Below, piece by piece: positions 27,611 through 36,243 of a DNA stretch of 64,000 bases. Position 1 is the first letter of the stretch. Each line of letters starts with the position of its first letter. Under the pieces are notes generated by a model that had not been told where the DNA came from, did no database searches, and saw only the letters and a program-made list of their open reading frames with translations. Made by a program: the position numbers and the translations under genes. The DNA comes from Holophagae bacterium (GTDB taxonomy: Bacteria; Acidobacteriota; Holophagae; Acanthopleuribacterales; Acanthopleuribacteraceae), in the NCBI GenBank assembly GCA_029263455.1, contig JAJCXM010000035.1:124001-188000 (forward strand). The letters run 5' to 3'.

Positions 27611-29326
27611 ATGACACTTCATTCTGGCTATGTTTCTATTGGCATATTATTGATTTGCGGTTGCAACAATCCACGAGTCCAACCAGATTCGCGTGTACAA
27701 AATCAGATTTTTGTCGCCGTACCTGATAATGCTGGTATTCACTTTACACACACAAATGGAATGACAGGACGACTCTACATTGCTGAACTAATGGGTGCTG
27801 GAGCCGGCTGGCTTGATTACGACCGTGATGGCGACTTGGATTTATTCCTGGTTCAAGGCAGGATGTTAGGAAATCATGAGCAAAGCGAGCTGCTGGTAGA
27901 TTGGCAGGGAGACCCACCATGCGACAGGCTATTTCGCAACGAATTGGTCCCCTCGGGTCACTTAGATTTTGTGGATGTAACCCAAGAAAGCGGTATTTTG
28001 GGTCTTGAGTATGGAATGGGTGTCGCGGTAGGAGATTACGATCGCAATGGATTCCCTGACCTATATGTCACAAACCTGGGTAACAACAGACTGTGGCGCA
28101 ACAATGGCGACGGCACGTTCCATGATGCCACGCCAGTTGCGCTGGTCAATGATTCCCGATGGTCAACCGCCGCAATCTTCTTTGACTATGATAGAGATCA
28201 ATATTTAGATTTGTTTGTATGCAACTACGCTGAATTCAATGCGAACTTCGAAAAAGAGTGCGCCACGCCTCAGGGTACACTTGATTATTGTGGACCTTTG
28301 AGCTTTGCGAGCATCACTGACCGCCTTTTCCACAATAACGGGGACGGCACATTTGAAGATGTCACCGGTTCTTCGGGCATTGCATCGGCTTATGGTCGTG
28401 GTTTGGGCGTAATCGCATCTGATCTCAACGATGACGGATGGCTCGACCTATATGTGGCCAACGATTCAAGCGCTAACCAACTTTGGATTAACCAAGGAGG
28501 CCATCGCTTTGAAGATAATGCCCTCATGGCCGGTTGTGCATATAACGGATCTGGTAAAGCCGAAGGCAGTATGGGTATCGAAATCGGCGACATCGACGGC
28601 GACGGACAAGACGATCTTTTTGTCACTCATTTTGTAAACGAAACCAACACGCTCTATCGCGGTAAGGGCAAGGGCCTTTTTGAGGACGCGACCGATTTCG
28701 TTAATTTGGCGACCGCAAGCCGTTCGCTCACTGGGTTTGGATGTGCATTCATCGACGTTGACAACGACGGCGATCTAGATCTATTGGTTGCGAATGGCGC
28801 CGTGAAAATAAAGTGGGATCAGCAAACAAAGGGTGAGATTTATCCCCTAAAGGAACCGAATCAACTCTTTCGAAACAATGCGGGCCAATTTGAGGTCATC
28901 AAGACAGAGCCTGAGTTGAATAAATGGGCCGTCAGTAGAGCTGTAGCCATGGCGGACGCTGATAACGACGGCGATATCGATGTCCTAATTACAGAAAGTA
29001 ATGGTCCAACGAAGTTGTTACTGAACCATTCCCAGTTAAACTGGGTCGGTTTCACGTTGCTCGATAAGCAGAACATTGAGGTTTATGGTGCTCGATTGAC
29101 GTTGTGTTTAGGCGATGGAACAAAGTTGACCCGTTGCGTGCGAGTTGATGGTAGTTATTTGAGCAGCCATGATCCCCGGGTTAACATCGGAATTACTGGT
29201 AGGACGCTCAGTTCAGCCTATCTGATGGTCAATTGGCCCGATGGCGGTTTGGAAAAATTCGAGGGACCGTTCATTGAGCGCACATATATTAGGGTTCAGA
29301 AAGGCTCAGGAATTGACAGTCATTGA
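27611..29326 (+). CDS. CRTAC1-family protein with FG-GAP/VCBS repeats and ASPIC/UnbV domain
   Basis: 571-residue exported protein, possibly a lipoprotein (hydrophobic N-terminus ending L-L-I-C-G-C-N-N). At least seven calcium-binding-type blade motifs are visible, such as D-Y-D-R-D-G-D-L-D-L-F, D-Y-D-R-N-G-F-P-D-L-Y, D-L-N-D-D-G-W-L-D-L-Y, D-I-D-G-D-G-Q-D-D-L-F and D-A-D-N-D-G-D-I-D-V, building an integrin-like beta propeller. The last ~80 residues are the ASPIC/UnbV domain (N-W-P-D-G-G-L-E-K-F). No strong RBS. The TPR gene that follows overlaps its 3' end, so the two products likely work together on the outer surface or in the periplasm. Confidence 0.9.
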   Translation: MTLHSGYVSIGILLICGCNNPRVQPDSRVQNQIFVAVPDNAGIHFTHTNGMTGRLYIAELMGAGAGWLDYDRDGDLDLFLVQGRMLGNHEQSELLVDWQGDPPCDRLFRNELVPSGHLDFVDVTQESGILGLEYGMGVAVGDYDRNGFPDLYVTNLGNNRLWRNNGDGTFHDATPVALVNDSRWSTAAIFFDYDRDQYLDLFVCNYAEFNANFEKECATPQGTLDYCGPLSFASITDRLFHNNGDGTFEDVTGSSGIASAYGRGLGVIASDLNDDGWLDLYVANDSSANQLWINQGGHRFEDNALMAGCAYNGSGKAEGSMGIEIGDIDGDGQDDLFVTHFVNETNTLYRGKGKGLFEDATDFVNLATASRSLTGFGCAFIDVDNDGDLDLLVANGAVKIKWDQQTKGEIYPLKEPNQLFRNNAGQFEVIKTEPELNKWAVSRAVAMADADNDGDIDVLITESNGPTKLLLNHSQLNWVGFTLLDKQNIEVYGARLTLCLGDGTKLTRCVRVDGSYLSSHDPRVNIGITGRTLSSAYLMVNWPDGGLEKFEGPFIERTYIRVQKGSGIDSH

Positions 29327-30893
29327 TCCAGCCTCCGTAGCGGCGACATCCTGTGCAGCTGAACCACGGCTAGCGATTTTTTGCTTGTGTCTATCACTCA
29401 TGTTTTGGCAAATAGCGTGTCAAAGTGTAACGATGCAGGACGTTGATCATCCAAGTTATGATCGCCTCGAACAAGCGACAATCGATATCATTGAGGGAAT
29501 CAAGCAGAACTTGGACGATCCCGCCAAGCAGGACCCCTACCAGCTTGGCTTCCACTATTCTGAGCTTGGGAGGTGGTATTACTCGCTTGAGTTTGATCAG
29601 GCCGCTCTCACCTGTTTCCGAAACAAGCGGCAACTAGCTGACGATTATGGATCAGCCTATTACGAAGGGCGAATTGCGCACACTTTAGGGGACCTACCCG
29701 CTTGTATCAAGGCCATGATTGATTGCTTGGAAATGTATCCGAGCTATTTACCAGCAAGCGTCTTTTTGTCTCAAGCCTATCGCGAATCAGGTGAGTTGAT
29801 GAAAGCTCAATCAGTACTTGACGAAGTTGACGATCAAGGCGCCGCCATCCTATACGAGCGCGCACTCATTGCACAACGCCAGGGGGACCCCAACAAAGTC
29901 ATCCAATTCGCAAGAAGAGCGTTAGAACAGGAGCCGGAGGCCAACGCGCTCAACTACCCGCTAGGAATCGCGTTGCGCGACACAGGCGAAACCGAGCTGG
30001 CTGAGAAGTATTTATCTGCACGGGGCAATCGCAACCCGCAACTAGAAGATCCATTGATGGATGACATCGCCAATCTACAAGCAGGCAATCGCGCATTGGC
30101 TCAAGATGCTTTAACAGATGTGCTTCGTGGTGATCACAGCGCGGCGTTAGAAAAGTATCGTAAGTGCATTGCTGAAGAGCCTGAGAACGCACGCCTTCAT
30201 CGCAATATGGCGGTGGCACTAAAGATGAGCGGAGACTTGGAGTCGGCGTTATCGTCTCTAACCATTTCGCTCGAACTTGAACCTTCGCATCCAAAAACGC
30301 TCTTCAACTTGGGAACCGTACTGTCGCTTTTGGGACGTGATGAAGAAGCCACGGTCTATTATCAAAATGCACTTCAAGCAGCCCCTGAATTCACCGATGC
30401 AGCATTCAATCTGGCAAACCTTTTACGCCGTCAACATAACTATGAAGATTCGGTGCACTGGTTTGACCATGTTCTCAAGGCTCGACCAGGTAACCGCGAC
30501 GCCCACATGGGTTACATCGTTGGGCTTATCGGTCTTGAAGATTGGGAATCAGCCGAGAATGCAGTGCAGACGGCTATTCTTGGAGTGCCCACCGACCCCA
30601 TATTCAAGAACCTTTCAATTCGATTACAGGTTGCGGTTCCAGACAGGTTCCAAACCCCAACCCAGGAAGTCTTCGATGAAGCCTCTCTTTTGTATCGCAG
30701 CGAAACGAATCTAATCAATGCCGAAACCTACGCCATGATTTTGGCCGCCATCCATCGTTGGCCAGAGGCAGAAGCACTACAGTTGGATATCATCAAAGCA
30801 GCTGATACGGCAAAAAAGCATGAAATCCTGCCACGGTTACAAAAAAACCTCGCTGCTTATCAGGCTCACAAGCATGCTCAAATCGCTTGGTGA
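29313..30893 (+). CDS. Exported TPR-repeat protein coupled to the CRTAC1 gene
   Basis: About 527 residues from the TTG at 29313 (AAAGG 8 bases upstream, 14-base overlap with the CRTAC1 stop). The frame is open from 29241, but that ATG would overlap the upstream gene by 86 bases. A hydrophobic stretch ending in Q-I-A-C suggests export, perhaps as a lipoprotein with a non-ideal lipobox. The rest is TPR repeats (for example A-L-E-K-Y-R-K-C-I-A-E-E-P-E-N-A). CRTAC1/ASPIC proteins are often found beside such TPR proteins. Probably an adaptor or scaffold in the same process. Confidence 0.8.
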   Translation: MTVIDPASVAATSCAAEPRLAIFCLCLSLMFWQIACQSVTMQDVDHPSYDRLEQATIDIIEGIKQNLDDPAKQDPYQLGFHYSELGRWYYSLEFDQAALTCFRNKRQLADDYGSAYYEGRIAHTLGDLPACIKAMIDCLEMYPSYLPASVFLSQAYRESGELMKAQSVLDEVDDQGAAILYERALIAQRQGDPNKVIQFARRALEQEPEANALNYPLGIALRDTGETELAEKYLSARGNRNPQLEDPLMDDIANLQAGNRALAQDALTDVLRGDHSAALEKYRKCIAEEPENARLHRNMAVALKMSGDLESALSSLTISLELEPSHPKTLFNLGTVLSLLGRDEEATVYYQNALQAAPEFTDAAFNLANLLRRQHNYEDSVHWFDHVLKARPGNRDAHMGYIVGLIGLEDWESAENAVQTAILGVPTDPIFKNLSIRLQVAVPDRFQTPTQEVFDEASLLYRSETNLINAETYAMILAAIHRWPEAEALQLDIIKAADTAKKHEILPRLQKNLAAYQAHKHAQIAW

Positions 30894-30915
30894 GCCTAGT
30901 TAAACGGTCAATTTT

Positions 30916-32811
30916 TTATTGTTGCACGAATTGAGCAAGGATTCGCTGAGCTTGAATACGACCTTGGACGGAAACTTCATCCTGGTAACCATCAATACTG
31001 TCTAAATAGGCCAATAGCAGCGTCCTTCCATTCTCCAAATTGCCTGCCTGGATCTCGATAGTAGCCAACAGGTACCGAGCTCGTTTCGCGATTGCATCCG
31101 GTTCAAGATCAATGCGCTCGATACAGGCTTCAAGGTTTTCTTTGATGACATCGGTGCTACCCTGTTGCGAATACAAAACCACCAGGTTCGTTGTTAGCCG
31201 ACAATAATGATGTGGTAATTGTTGACGGGCGTTTTCTAAAGCCATAATCGCCTCGTCGATACGTTCAAGTGCAACCAAACAAGAAGCAAAATTTTCTAGG
31301 GCCACCAGTTGGTCTGGGTATATCTCAAGCACATTTTGAAAATCGATTATGGCGTCGTTGAATCGCCCTTCTGTTTGGGCAATCAAGCCACGATTAATCA
31401 ATGCATGGGTGACGGGTGCAATGGCAAGCGATTCATTAAATGCGGCTTTTGCATCTTCCAAAAGACCTTTATATCTTAGCGCGACGCCAAGCTGCGCCCA
31501 GTTATAACTCGACGAAGGGTCAACCTCGACAGCCTTCTGCCAAAGACTAAGCTCCGATTGCCATACATGAGCGTAATGCCAACTACGCCATGCGAAAACG
31601 CTCATGAGCATCACAAATCCGGAAATGATTATCGGTTGCAGAATCTTGGTGTGGACAAGCCGAACCTTTCTGCCGAGACAAGCTACTAGAATCGCTATAC
31701 CGATTAGTGATGTGTACAAGTAACGATCATGAACCAGTTGTTCCTGCATGAAGACTCGAATATTCAAAACTGGCATCAACGGAAGCATAAACCATAACGA
31801 TACCTTCCAGAGACGTCGTTTTGGTAAGAGCTTGAAACAGAGTATGCCTACCAATAGCACCGCCAATCCAGGTGCCACCCAGCCACTCCACTCACTGAAT
31901 TCGGTTAGGCGAACCGGATAAGACGGCCCCAATAGGGTCAGCGGAAAAAATGACTGTTTTAGATAAAACCACAACACAGGGAAACATGTGGCCAATGCAT
32001 CAGTTAATGGATAGTCCCACGGCGCAGATAACATGTGACCTTTGATCACAAAATAACGCATTGCAAGGAATACCATATCTACAACCAACATCGGCATGAC
32101 AATTGTGAGCGTCGTCTTTACTCGAGTGGCTAATGGATTTCCGCGACTGTCAATCCACCATTCGACCCCAACAAGAACTGGCAGCAGGATCGCGATTTCT
32201 TTGGCGGTCAGAGCCAGCACCATACATAAGAGTGCCGCAACTTTCGTCTTCAAACTAAGATTGTTTTGCGGTCTTAACAGAATCACGACCCAGATCATAA
32301 ATAGGGTTGCAAGCGGGGTATGAGCACCCGAAATCCAGGCAACCGATTCGACCTGTGTTGGATGCAGCGCAAAAAATGTAGATCCGGCGAGGGACGGAAA
32401 AAGTGAGAATCCATATATCTTAAATAGGTACATCAAACTAAGAATGACCATCAAATGCAGCATGATGGCACTCGCATGCCAGCCAGCGGGATTGAGGCCA
32501 AAGATCGTGTAATTAGCGATCAGCCAAGTCACGAATGTAGGTCGCCAATAGTTGCTCCATGCTTTCTCTCGTGCCGGTCCCTTAAACGCCCATACATCCG
32601 AAGTCATCGCCTCCCAAAAGAGACTCGGGTTCTGGATCAGATGGTTCTCGACGATTTGAGAACGATCGTCGTACACAAACTCGCCATCCAAAGTACGCCA
32701 ATAGACGAGTGTCGTGACGAGCAATAACCCTATCGTTGCGAGCACCCACGATCTTGGTCTGTCAGTCCGCTCATGCCCCTGTTCGACGATATTTGAAGTA
32801 TCGTTAGACAT
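30916..32811 (-). CDS. Second TMTC-like membrane protein with TPR tail
   Basis: About 631 residues from the ATG at 32811 (M-S-N-D-T-S); a TTG at 32817 is better spaced from the GGGAG. The frame is open to 32877, but that start would run into the upstream gene. About ten spans are followed by TPRs from about 430. Family marks: F-V-Y-D-D-R-S-Q in the first loop, F-F-A-L-H-P-T-Q-V-E-S-V-A-W, and V-H-D-R-Y-L-Y. It is a paralogue of the 25520 gene in layout and motifs, on the opposite strand. It forms an operon with the membrane-TPR gene upstream, 28 bases away. Confidence 0.83.
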   Translation of the reverse strand: MSNDTSNIVEQGHERTDRPRSWVLATIGLLLVTTLVYWRTLDGEFVYDDRSQIVENHLIQNPSLFWEAMTSDVWAFKGPAREKAWSNYWRPTFVTWLIANYTIFGLNPAGWHASAIMLHLMVILSLMYLFKIYGFSLFPSLAGSTFFALHPTQVESVAWISGAHTPLATLFMIWVVILLRPQNNLSLKTKVAALLCMVLALTAKEIAILLPVLVGVEWWIDSRGNPLATRVKTTLTIVMPMLVVDMVFLAMRYFVIKGHMLSAPWDYPLTDALATCFPVLWFYLKQSFFPLTLLGPSYPVRLTEFSEWSGWVAPGLAVLLVGILCFKLLPKRRLWKVSLWFMLPLMPVLNIRVFMQEQLVHDRYLYTSLIGIAILVACLGRKVRLVHTKILQPIIISGFVMLMSVFAWRSWHYAHVWQSELSLWQKAVEVDPSSSYNWAQLGVALRYKGLLEDAKAAFNESLAIAPVTHALINRGLIAQTEGRFNDAIIDFQNVLEIYPDQLVALENFASCLVALERIDEAIMALENARQQLPHHYCRLTTNLVVLYSQQGSTDVIKENLEACIERIDLEPDAIAKRARYLLATIEIQAGNLENGRTLLLAYLDSIDGYQDEVSVQGRIQAQRILAQFVQQ

Positions 32812-32839
32812 ATTCAAGAGAGCTCTCCCATGTGTGACA

Positions 32840-35170
32840 TTAAGGCACCTGAGTATTTCCCAATTCGACTTCTTCAATCTGGTGGCTTAGCTGGCTCAAT
32901 AGAACATTACCCGGGTCTTTTTCAAGGCCCATCTCAACGTAGAACCTTGCTTGAGATATATCGTTTTCAGAAAGATAGACAATTGCCAAGTCACTGTAAA
33001 GTGACCCATCGACCTGATTGAGTTGCAATGCCAATTCAAGAATTTTCTTCGCCTCAGCGGATCTCTTTGTTTTGACAAGCACGCGAGCCAAATTCTTGCT
33101 GTACACCGTGTTTTGCGAATCGAGTTCATAAGCGTGTTGATAGCCTTCCACTGATCTGGCCATATCGCCCAAACGGTAAGAAAGCTTCCCAAGTAATGCC
33201 CAACCGTGAGCATGATCCGGCTCAAGTATCAGTGCCCGATCTAACACATCCCTTCCCTGACTGATTTCGCCTTGTTTAACGTAGAGCGCCGCTAATTCAA
33301 AATAGACCTGAGAATATGGTGTTTCTTGATCCGCAAGCACCCTATACCTTTTGATTGCCGAGGTTATGTCACCGGATTGATTGAGGGCCGTGGCAAGCGA
33401 TAACGCATAAAGCTGATTATTGGGCTGAGTTTCAGCAGCATCAGTCAAAAACGAAACAGCCTCCAGGGGACGGCCTAGTGCCAGCAAGAATTGACCAAGG
33501 CGAATGTGAACAGTCGGAGAATATGACCGTTCCATTAAGCGCAACCGATCAAGTGCTTTAACGGCTGGGAGCTTGGATCTAAGTTGGTCAGCAAGTTGGG
33601 CAATCTGATCGCCCGTTAATGCTTGAATATCGGAACGAACCGTCTGGTGCAGGAATACGGCGTCGATTTCGTCGAAATAGACCAAGCGCCAAGCTGAATC
33701 ATTTAGCACTTCATCTAACATTCCAGTGTTCAGATTCAAAAGCAAGACACTGAATCCATAATGTTCGGCCGCCCGTCTCCAAGCATCTGGATCGTTAAAT
33801 AGCCCGACAAATTCAATCACTCGCCGTTCCCCGTAGACTTCAAGCCGTGGATCAAAAAAGACTTTCTGATGGCGTGCTGTTAAATAGGAACCGTCAGCCA
33901 TCGAATGAAAAATGGGGCCTTGAATGCCGTTTTCAGTGACAAATGAAACGGCATTTTGGGGATACCTGTGACTAGCTAAGCCAAGCCCGAATTGATTTGT
34001 ATCGCCTTGACGGACGTAGAACCGATCAGTCGTTAACTCACGCATGTACCAAAAGCAAGCGCTGATAATAACAATCGCATAAAGCTGTTGCATTAACAAT
34101 CGGCTGCGCACCATCCATGGCCACTTCAGCCCGGCACTGTTGTTGACCAAAACCGAGTTAACGTTGAAAACGAACAGAGGAATTGCAACCAGACCAAATA
34201 GTGGCAGGTTTCTAATCGAAAGGTTCGAAAGATAGAATTGCGAAATAGCCAGGAGCGTCCAAAACGCATCTAGCCGCCTCCAATTCGCAACCATCGAGCC
34301 TAAACAAAGGAAAACCAACCATTTATAGTAGACGAGAGCTGTGAACGGGGTCTGAAAGGCAAATGGACCGTGAAACTCTCCAATAACCTGTTTTAGACCC
34401 GTGCCGCTAATCTCTTGGAACAATGTAAATGGGAACAATGCCCCGTCTAAGCCATAAGGGTTTAACAAACACGCCAATATGGTCAGCAGACAAATGATAC
34501 CCAATTGCAGGGAGAGTCGCCCCTTATCGCATTCTTTACTCTTTTTCGTGTGTCGCGCAAAAAACCAGGGAGCGGCGGTGACGGTAAAGTAGAGTCCCAT
34601 CAACAAGGGTCCCAAAATGAAGAGAGTATGCGAATTTGTCCAGACAATTTGCAAAAGAGGCAGTAAGAAAAGACATTTTTTAGGTATTCTGCCGTCGCGG
34701 CTGGCAGCTATCATGAAAATGAATAACGCCATAAAAAAGAATGTCACTATCTCCGGACGCAGAAAAAATCTTTGGCTGGAGGCTAGCACCGAAACCATCA
34801 ACACCGTCACAGTAGCCAGAGTTGCTTTCTTCGTGAAGACAGCCGCACTAACCAACGCAAACGCGGAGGCGATGCATAGAGTCTTAAGGAGGACGGCTGC
34901 CGAAAACCCTAATGAATTGACAGTAAAATATAGAGCGAGACAATATAGCCAACGTAGCTCAATCCAAACATGACTGGCCGATGTGTAGGAGAAGCTGTCG
35001 AGTTTAGGGAATCCATGTAGGACTATGTATTCGCCTGTCGCGTATTGCCACCAAAAATCGACACACCATATTCGGCGCGTACATGCCAATACCAACACGA
35101 CACTGACTGACAACAGTGCGGCGACCGCAAATCGGCCCGTTACCCTTTCCTTCGCATGGGAGATGGTCAA
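32840..35170 (-). CDS. Polytopic membrane protein with C-terminal TPR repeats (GT-C-like)
   Basis: 776 residues. About ten to twelve membrane spans fill residues 15-400, and a TPR array runs from about 530 to the end. The first loop has D-F-W-W-Q-Y-A-T-G-E-Y-I, then F-S-Y-T, a pattern seen in bacterial GT-C-like membrane proteins, though it lacks the D-D-R motif of its TMTC-like neighbours. Between the membrane part and the TPRs, about 400-520 forms a periplasmic domain (D-G-S-Y-L-T-A-R-H-Q-K-V-F-F-D-P-R). TTG start with a GGTAGGT-like RBS. Co-directional with the second TMTC-like gene. Confidence 0.78.
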   Translation of the reverse strand: MTISHAKERVTGRFAVAALLSVSVVLVLACTRRIWCVDFWWQYATGEYIVLHGFPKLDSFSYTSASHVWIELRWLYCLALYFTVNSLGFSAAVLLKTLCIASAFALVSAAVFTKKATLATVTVLMVSVLASSQRFFLRPEIVTFFFMALFIFMIAASRDGRIPKKCLFLLPLLQIVWTNSHTLFILGPLLMGLYFTVTAAPWFFARHTKKSKECDKGRLSLQLGIICLLTILACLLNPYGLDGALFPFTLFQEISGTGLKQVIGEFHGPFAFQTPFTALVYYKWLVFLCLGSMVANWRRLDAFWTLLAISQFYLSNLSIRNLPLFGLVAIPLFVFNVNSVLVNNSAGLKWPWMVRSRLLMQQLYAIVIISACFWYMRELTTDRFYVRQGDTNQFGLGLASHRYPQNAVSFVTENGIQGPIFHSMADGSYLTARHQKVFFDPRLEVYGERRVIEFVGLFNDPDAWRRAAEHYGFSVLLLNLNTGMLDEVLNDSAWRLVYFDEIDAVFLHQTVRSDIQALTGDQIAQLADQLRSKLPAVKALDRLRLMERSYSPTVHIRLGQFLLALGRPLEAVSFLTDAAETQPNNQLYALSLATALNQSGDITSAIKRYRVLADQETPYSQVYFELAALYVKQGEISQGRDVLDRALILEPDHAHGWALLGKLSYRLGDMARSVEGYQHAYELDSQNTVYSKNLARVLVKTKRSAEAKKILELALQLNQVDGSLYSDLAIVYLSENDISQARFYVEMGLEKDPGNVLLSQLSHQIEEVELGNTQVP

Positions 35171-35238
35171 CCCAATTACCTACCCAATGGCTTTCAAATT
35201 CGCTCAGGTTAATCCTTGCGGCAGGCCTAATAAGACAC

Positions 35239-35274
35239 AAAAAGGCCACGGAAATCCGCAAAGATTCCCGCGAC
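35239..35274 (-). terminator. Terminator after the IPTL-CTERM protein gene
   Basis: On the minus strand, GGTCGCGGGAATC pairs with GGATTTCCGTGGCC (about 13 bp, several G-T pairs, 5-base loop), followed directly by TTTTT. It begins 30 bases after the stop at 35304 and separates this gene from the downstream membrane-TPR gene. Confidence 0.7.
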
Positions 35275-35303
35275 CTCTTAATGGTCTAATTTCGAACTGA
35301 TTG

Positions 35304-36005
35304 TTAGGTAAGCTGTTGGCGGTTACGACGCATATAGAACAATGCGGCTGCTACCAAGAGCGTGATAAACACGATGGTTCCCCATTCGCCCAATGTTGGG
35401 ATTTGCACACCAAACGTTCCGGTTGGCATTAAGCACCATTGGTCCAGCGTGCCTGTATCGCCACCGGCATTGTCGGAAATAGTCAAAGTCCAATCGCCAA
35501 CGAGGTCCATGCCATTAAAGACGGCAAGTGACTGAGCTGGCTGAAAAGCACCATTAATGGTGGGGTCTGATGCAGCACAAACGTTTTCAGCGGTGCCAGC
35601 AGCAGCATCATCGAATACGGCAGAAATATTATTCATGCTGCAACCGAATGTAGAAGCTGGCACGCCTGCTTGATCTAATAGCACAACGGTCGTACCATCG
35701 TGCTCCAAGGTCACGATAATGTCGCCAACCCAAGAATGAGTGACGTCCAAGGACACATCAAGATCATCAATTGTACCGGCATCAACAATGGTGATCGTGC
35801 GGCTCAAGCCCGCAGGTGTATTGTCTGGGATGGCAGTGGCAGCCGGATCACAAATAGGTGCGGTTCCACGCACAACGGTCGATGTGTAAGGTGTTACACG
35901 GGTAGGTTCTGGTGAGTCAGGGTCAGCAATTTTCTGAGCAAATACATCCATACATAACAGAGAAATCGCGATACAAAGGAACATGCGACTGGGTCTATTT
36001 AACAT
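35304..36005 (-). CDS. Proprotein-convertase P-domain protein with IPTL-CTERM sorting tail
   Basis: 233-residue surface protein. Signal peptide (about 1-23). P-domain-like beta sandwich at about 45-195, with D-V-S-L-D-V-T-H-S-W-V-G-D-I, then V-G-D-W-T-L-T-I-S-D, G-T-L-D-Q-W-C. The C-terminal sorting signal starts at about 202 with I-P-T-L-G-E-W-G, followed by one membrane span and a basic R-R-N-R tail, the layout of IPTL-CTERM proteins. Unlike subtilisin-linked P-domains it has no protease domain. Strong Shine-Dalgarno GGAGGAG. It is probably anchored or processed at the envelope by a sorting enzyme not in this window. Confidence 0.9.
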   Translation of the reverse strand: MLNRPSRMFLCIAISLLCMDVFAQKIADPDSPEPTRVTPYTSTVVRGTAPICDPAATAIPDNTPAGLSRTITIVDAGTIDDLDVSLDVTHSWVGDIIVTLEHDGTTVVLLDQAGVPASTFGCSMNNISAVFDDAAAGTAENVCAASDPTINGAFQPAQSLAVFNGMDLVGDWTLTISDNAGGDTGTLDQWCLMPTGTFGVQIPTLGEWGTIVFITLLVAAALFYMRRNRQQLT

Positions 36006-36141
36006 TTAGGTCTCCTCCAAGATGTTCATAAACAAATTATTCATAATTGTAAAAAACGAGTGCGTGGCATAGTGGCAGCAAGCGGATATTACCTTTCATA
36101 ATAACCAGCGCACTTCTCGAAGTCAATACAGTTATCATGTG

Positions 36142-36208
36142 TTTTGTTAACGGAACAAAAGATTATTTGCGCAAGATCCAATTCATATTCTTACTACGAA
36201 CTGTAAGA
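36142..36208. repeat. Two inverted repeats upstream of the IPTL-CTERM gene
   Basis: TTTTGTT-AACGG-AACAAAA (36142-36160) and TCTTAC-TACGAACT-GTAAGA (36189-36208) are perfect 7-bp and 6-bp dyads within an AT-rich 238-base gap. They could be operators or weak hairpins; no T-tract supports a terminator. Confidence 0.4.
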
Positions 36209-36243
36209 TTATTCACAGATAAGGGACACTGAGCATCTGACCT

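Noticed and set aside
34617-34973. 118-codon plus-strand ORF
   Set aside because: Antisense to membrane spans of the 776-aa protein; it is rich in basic residues, as antisense reading of hydrophobic spans gives.
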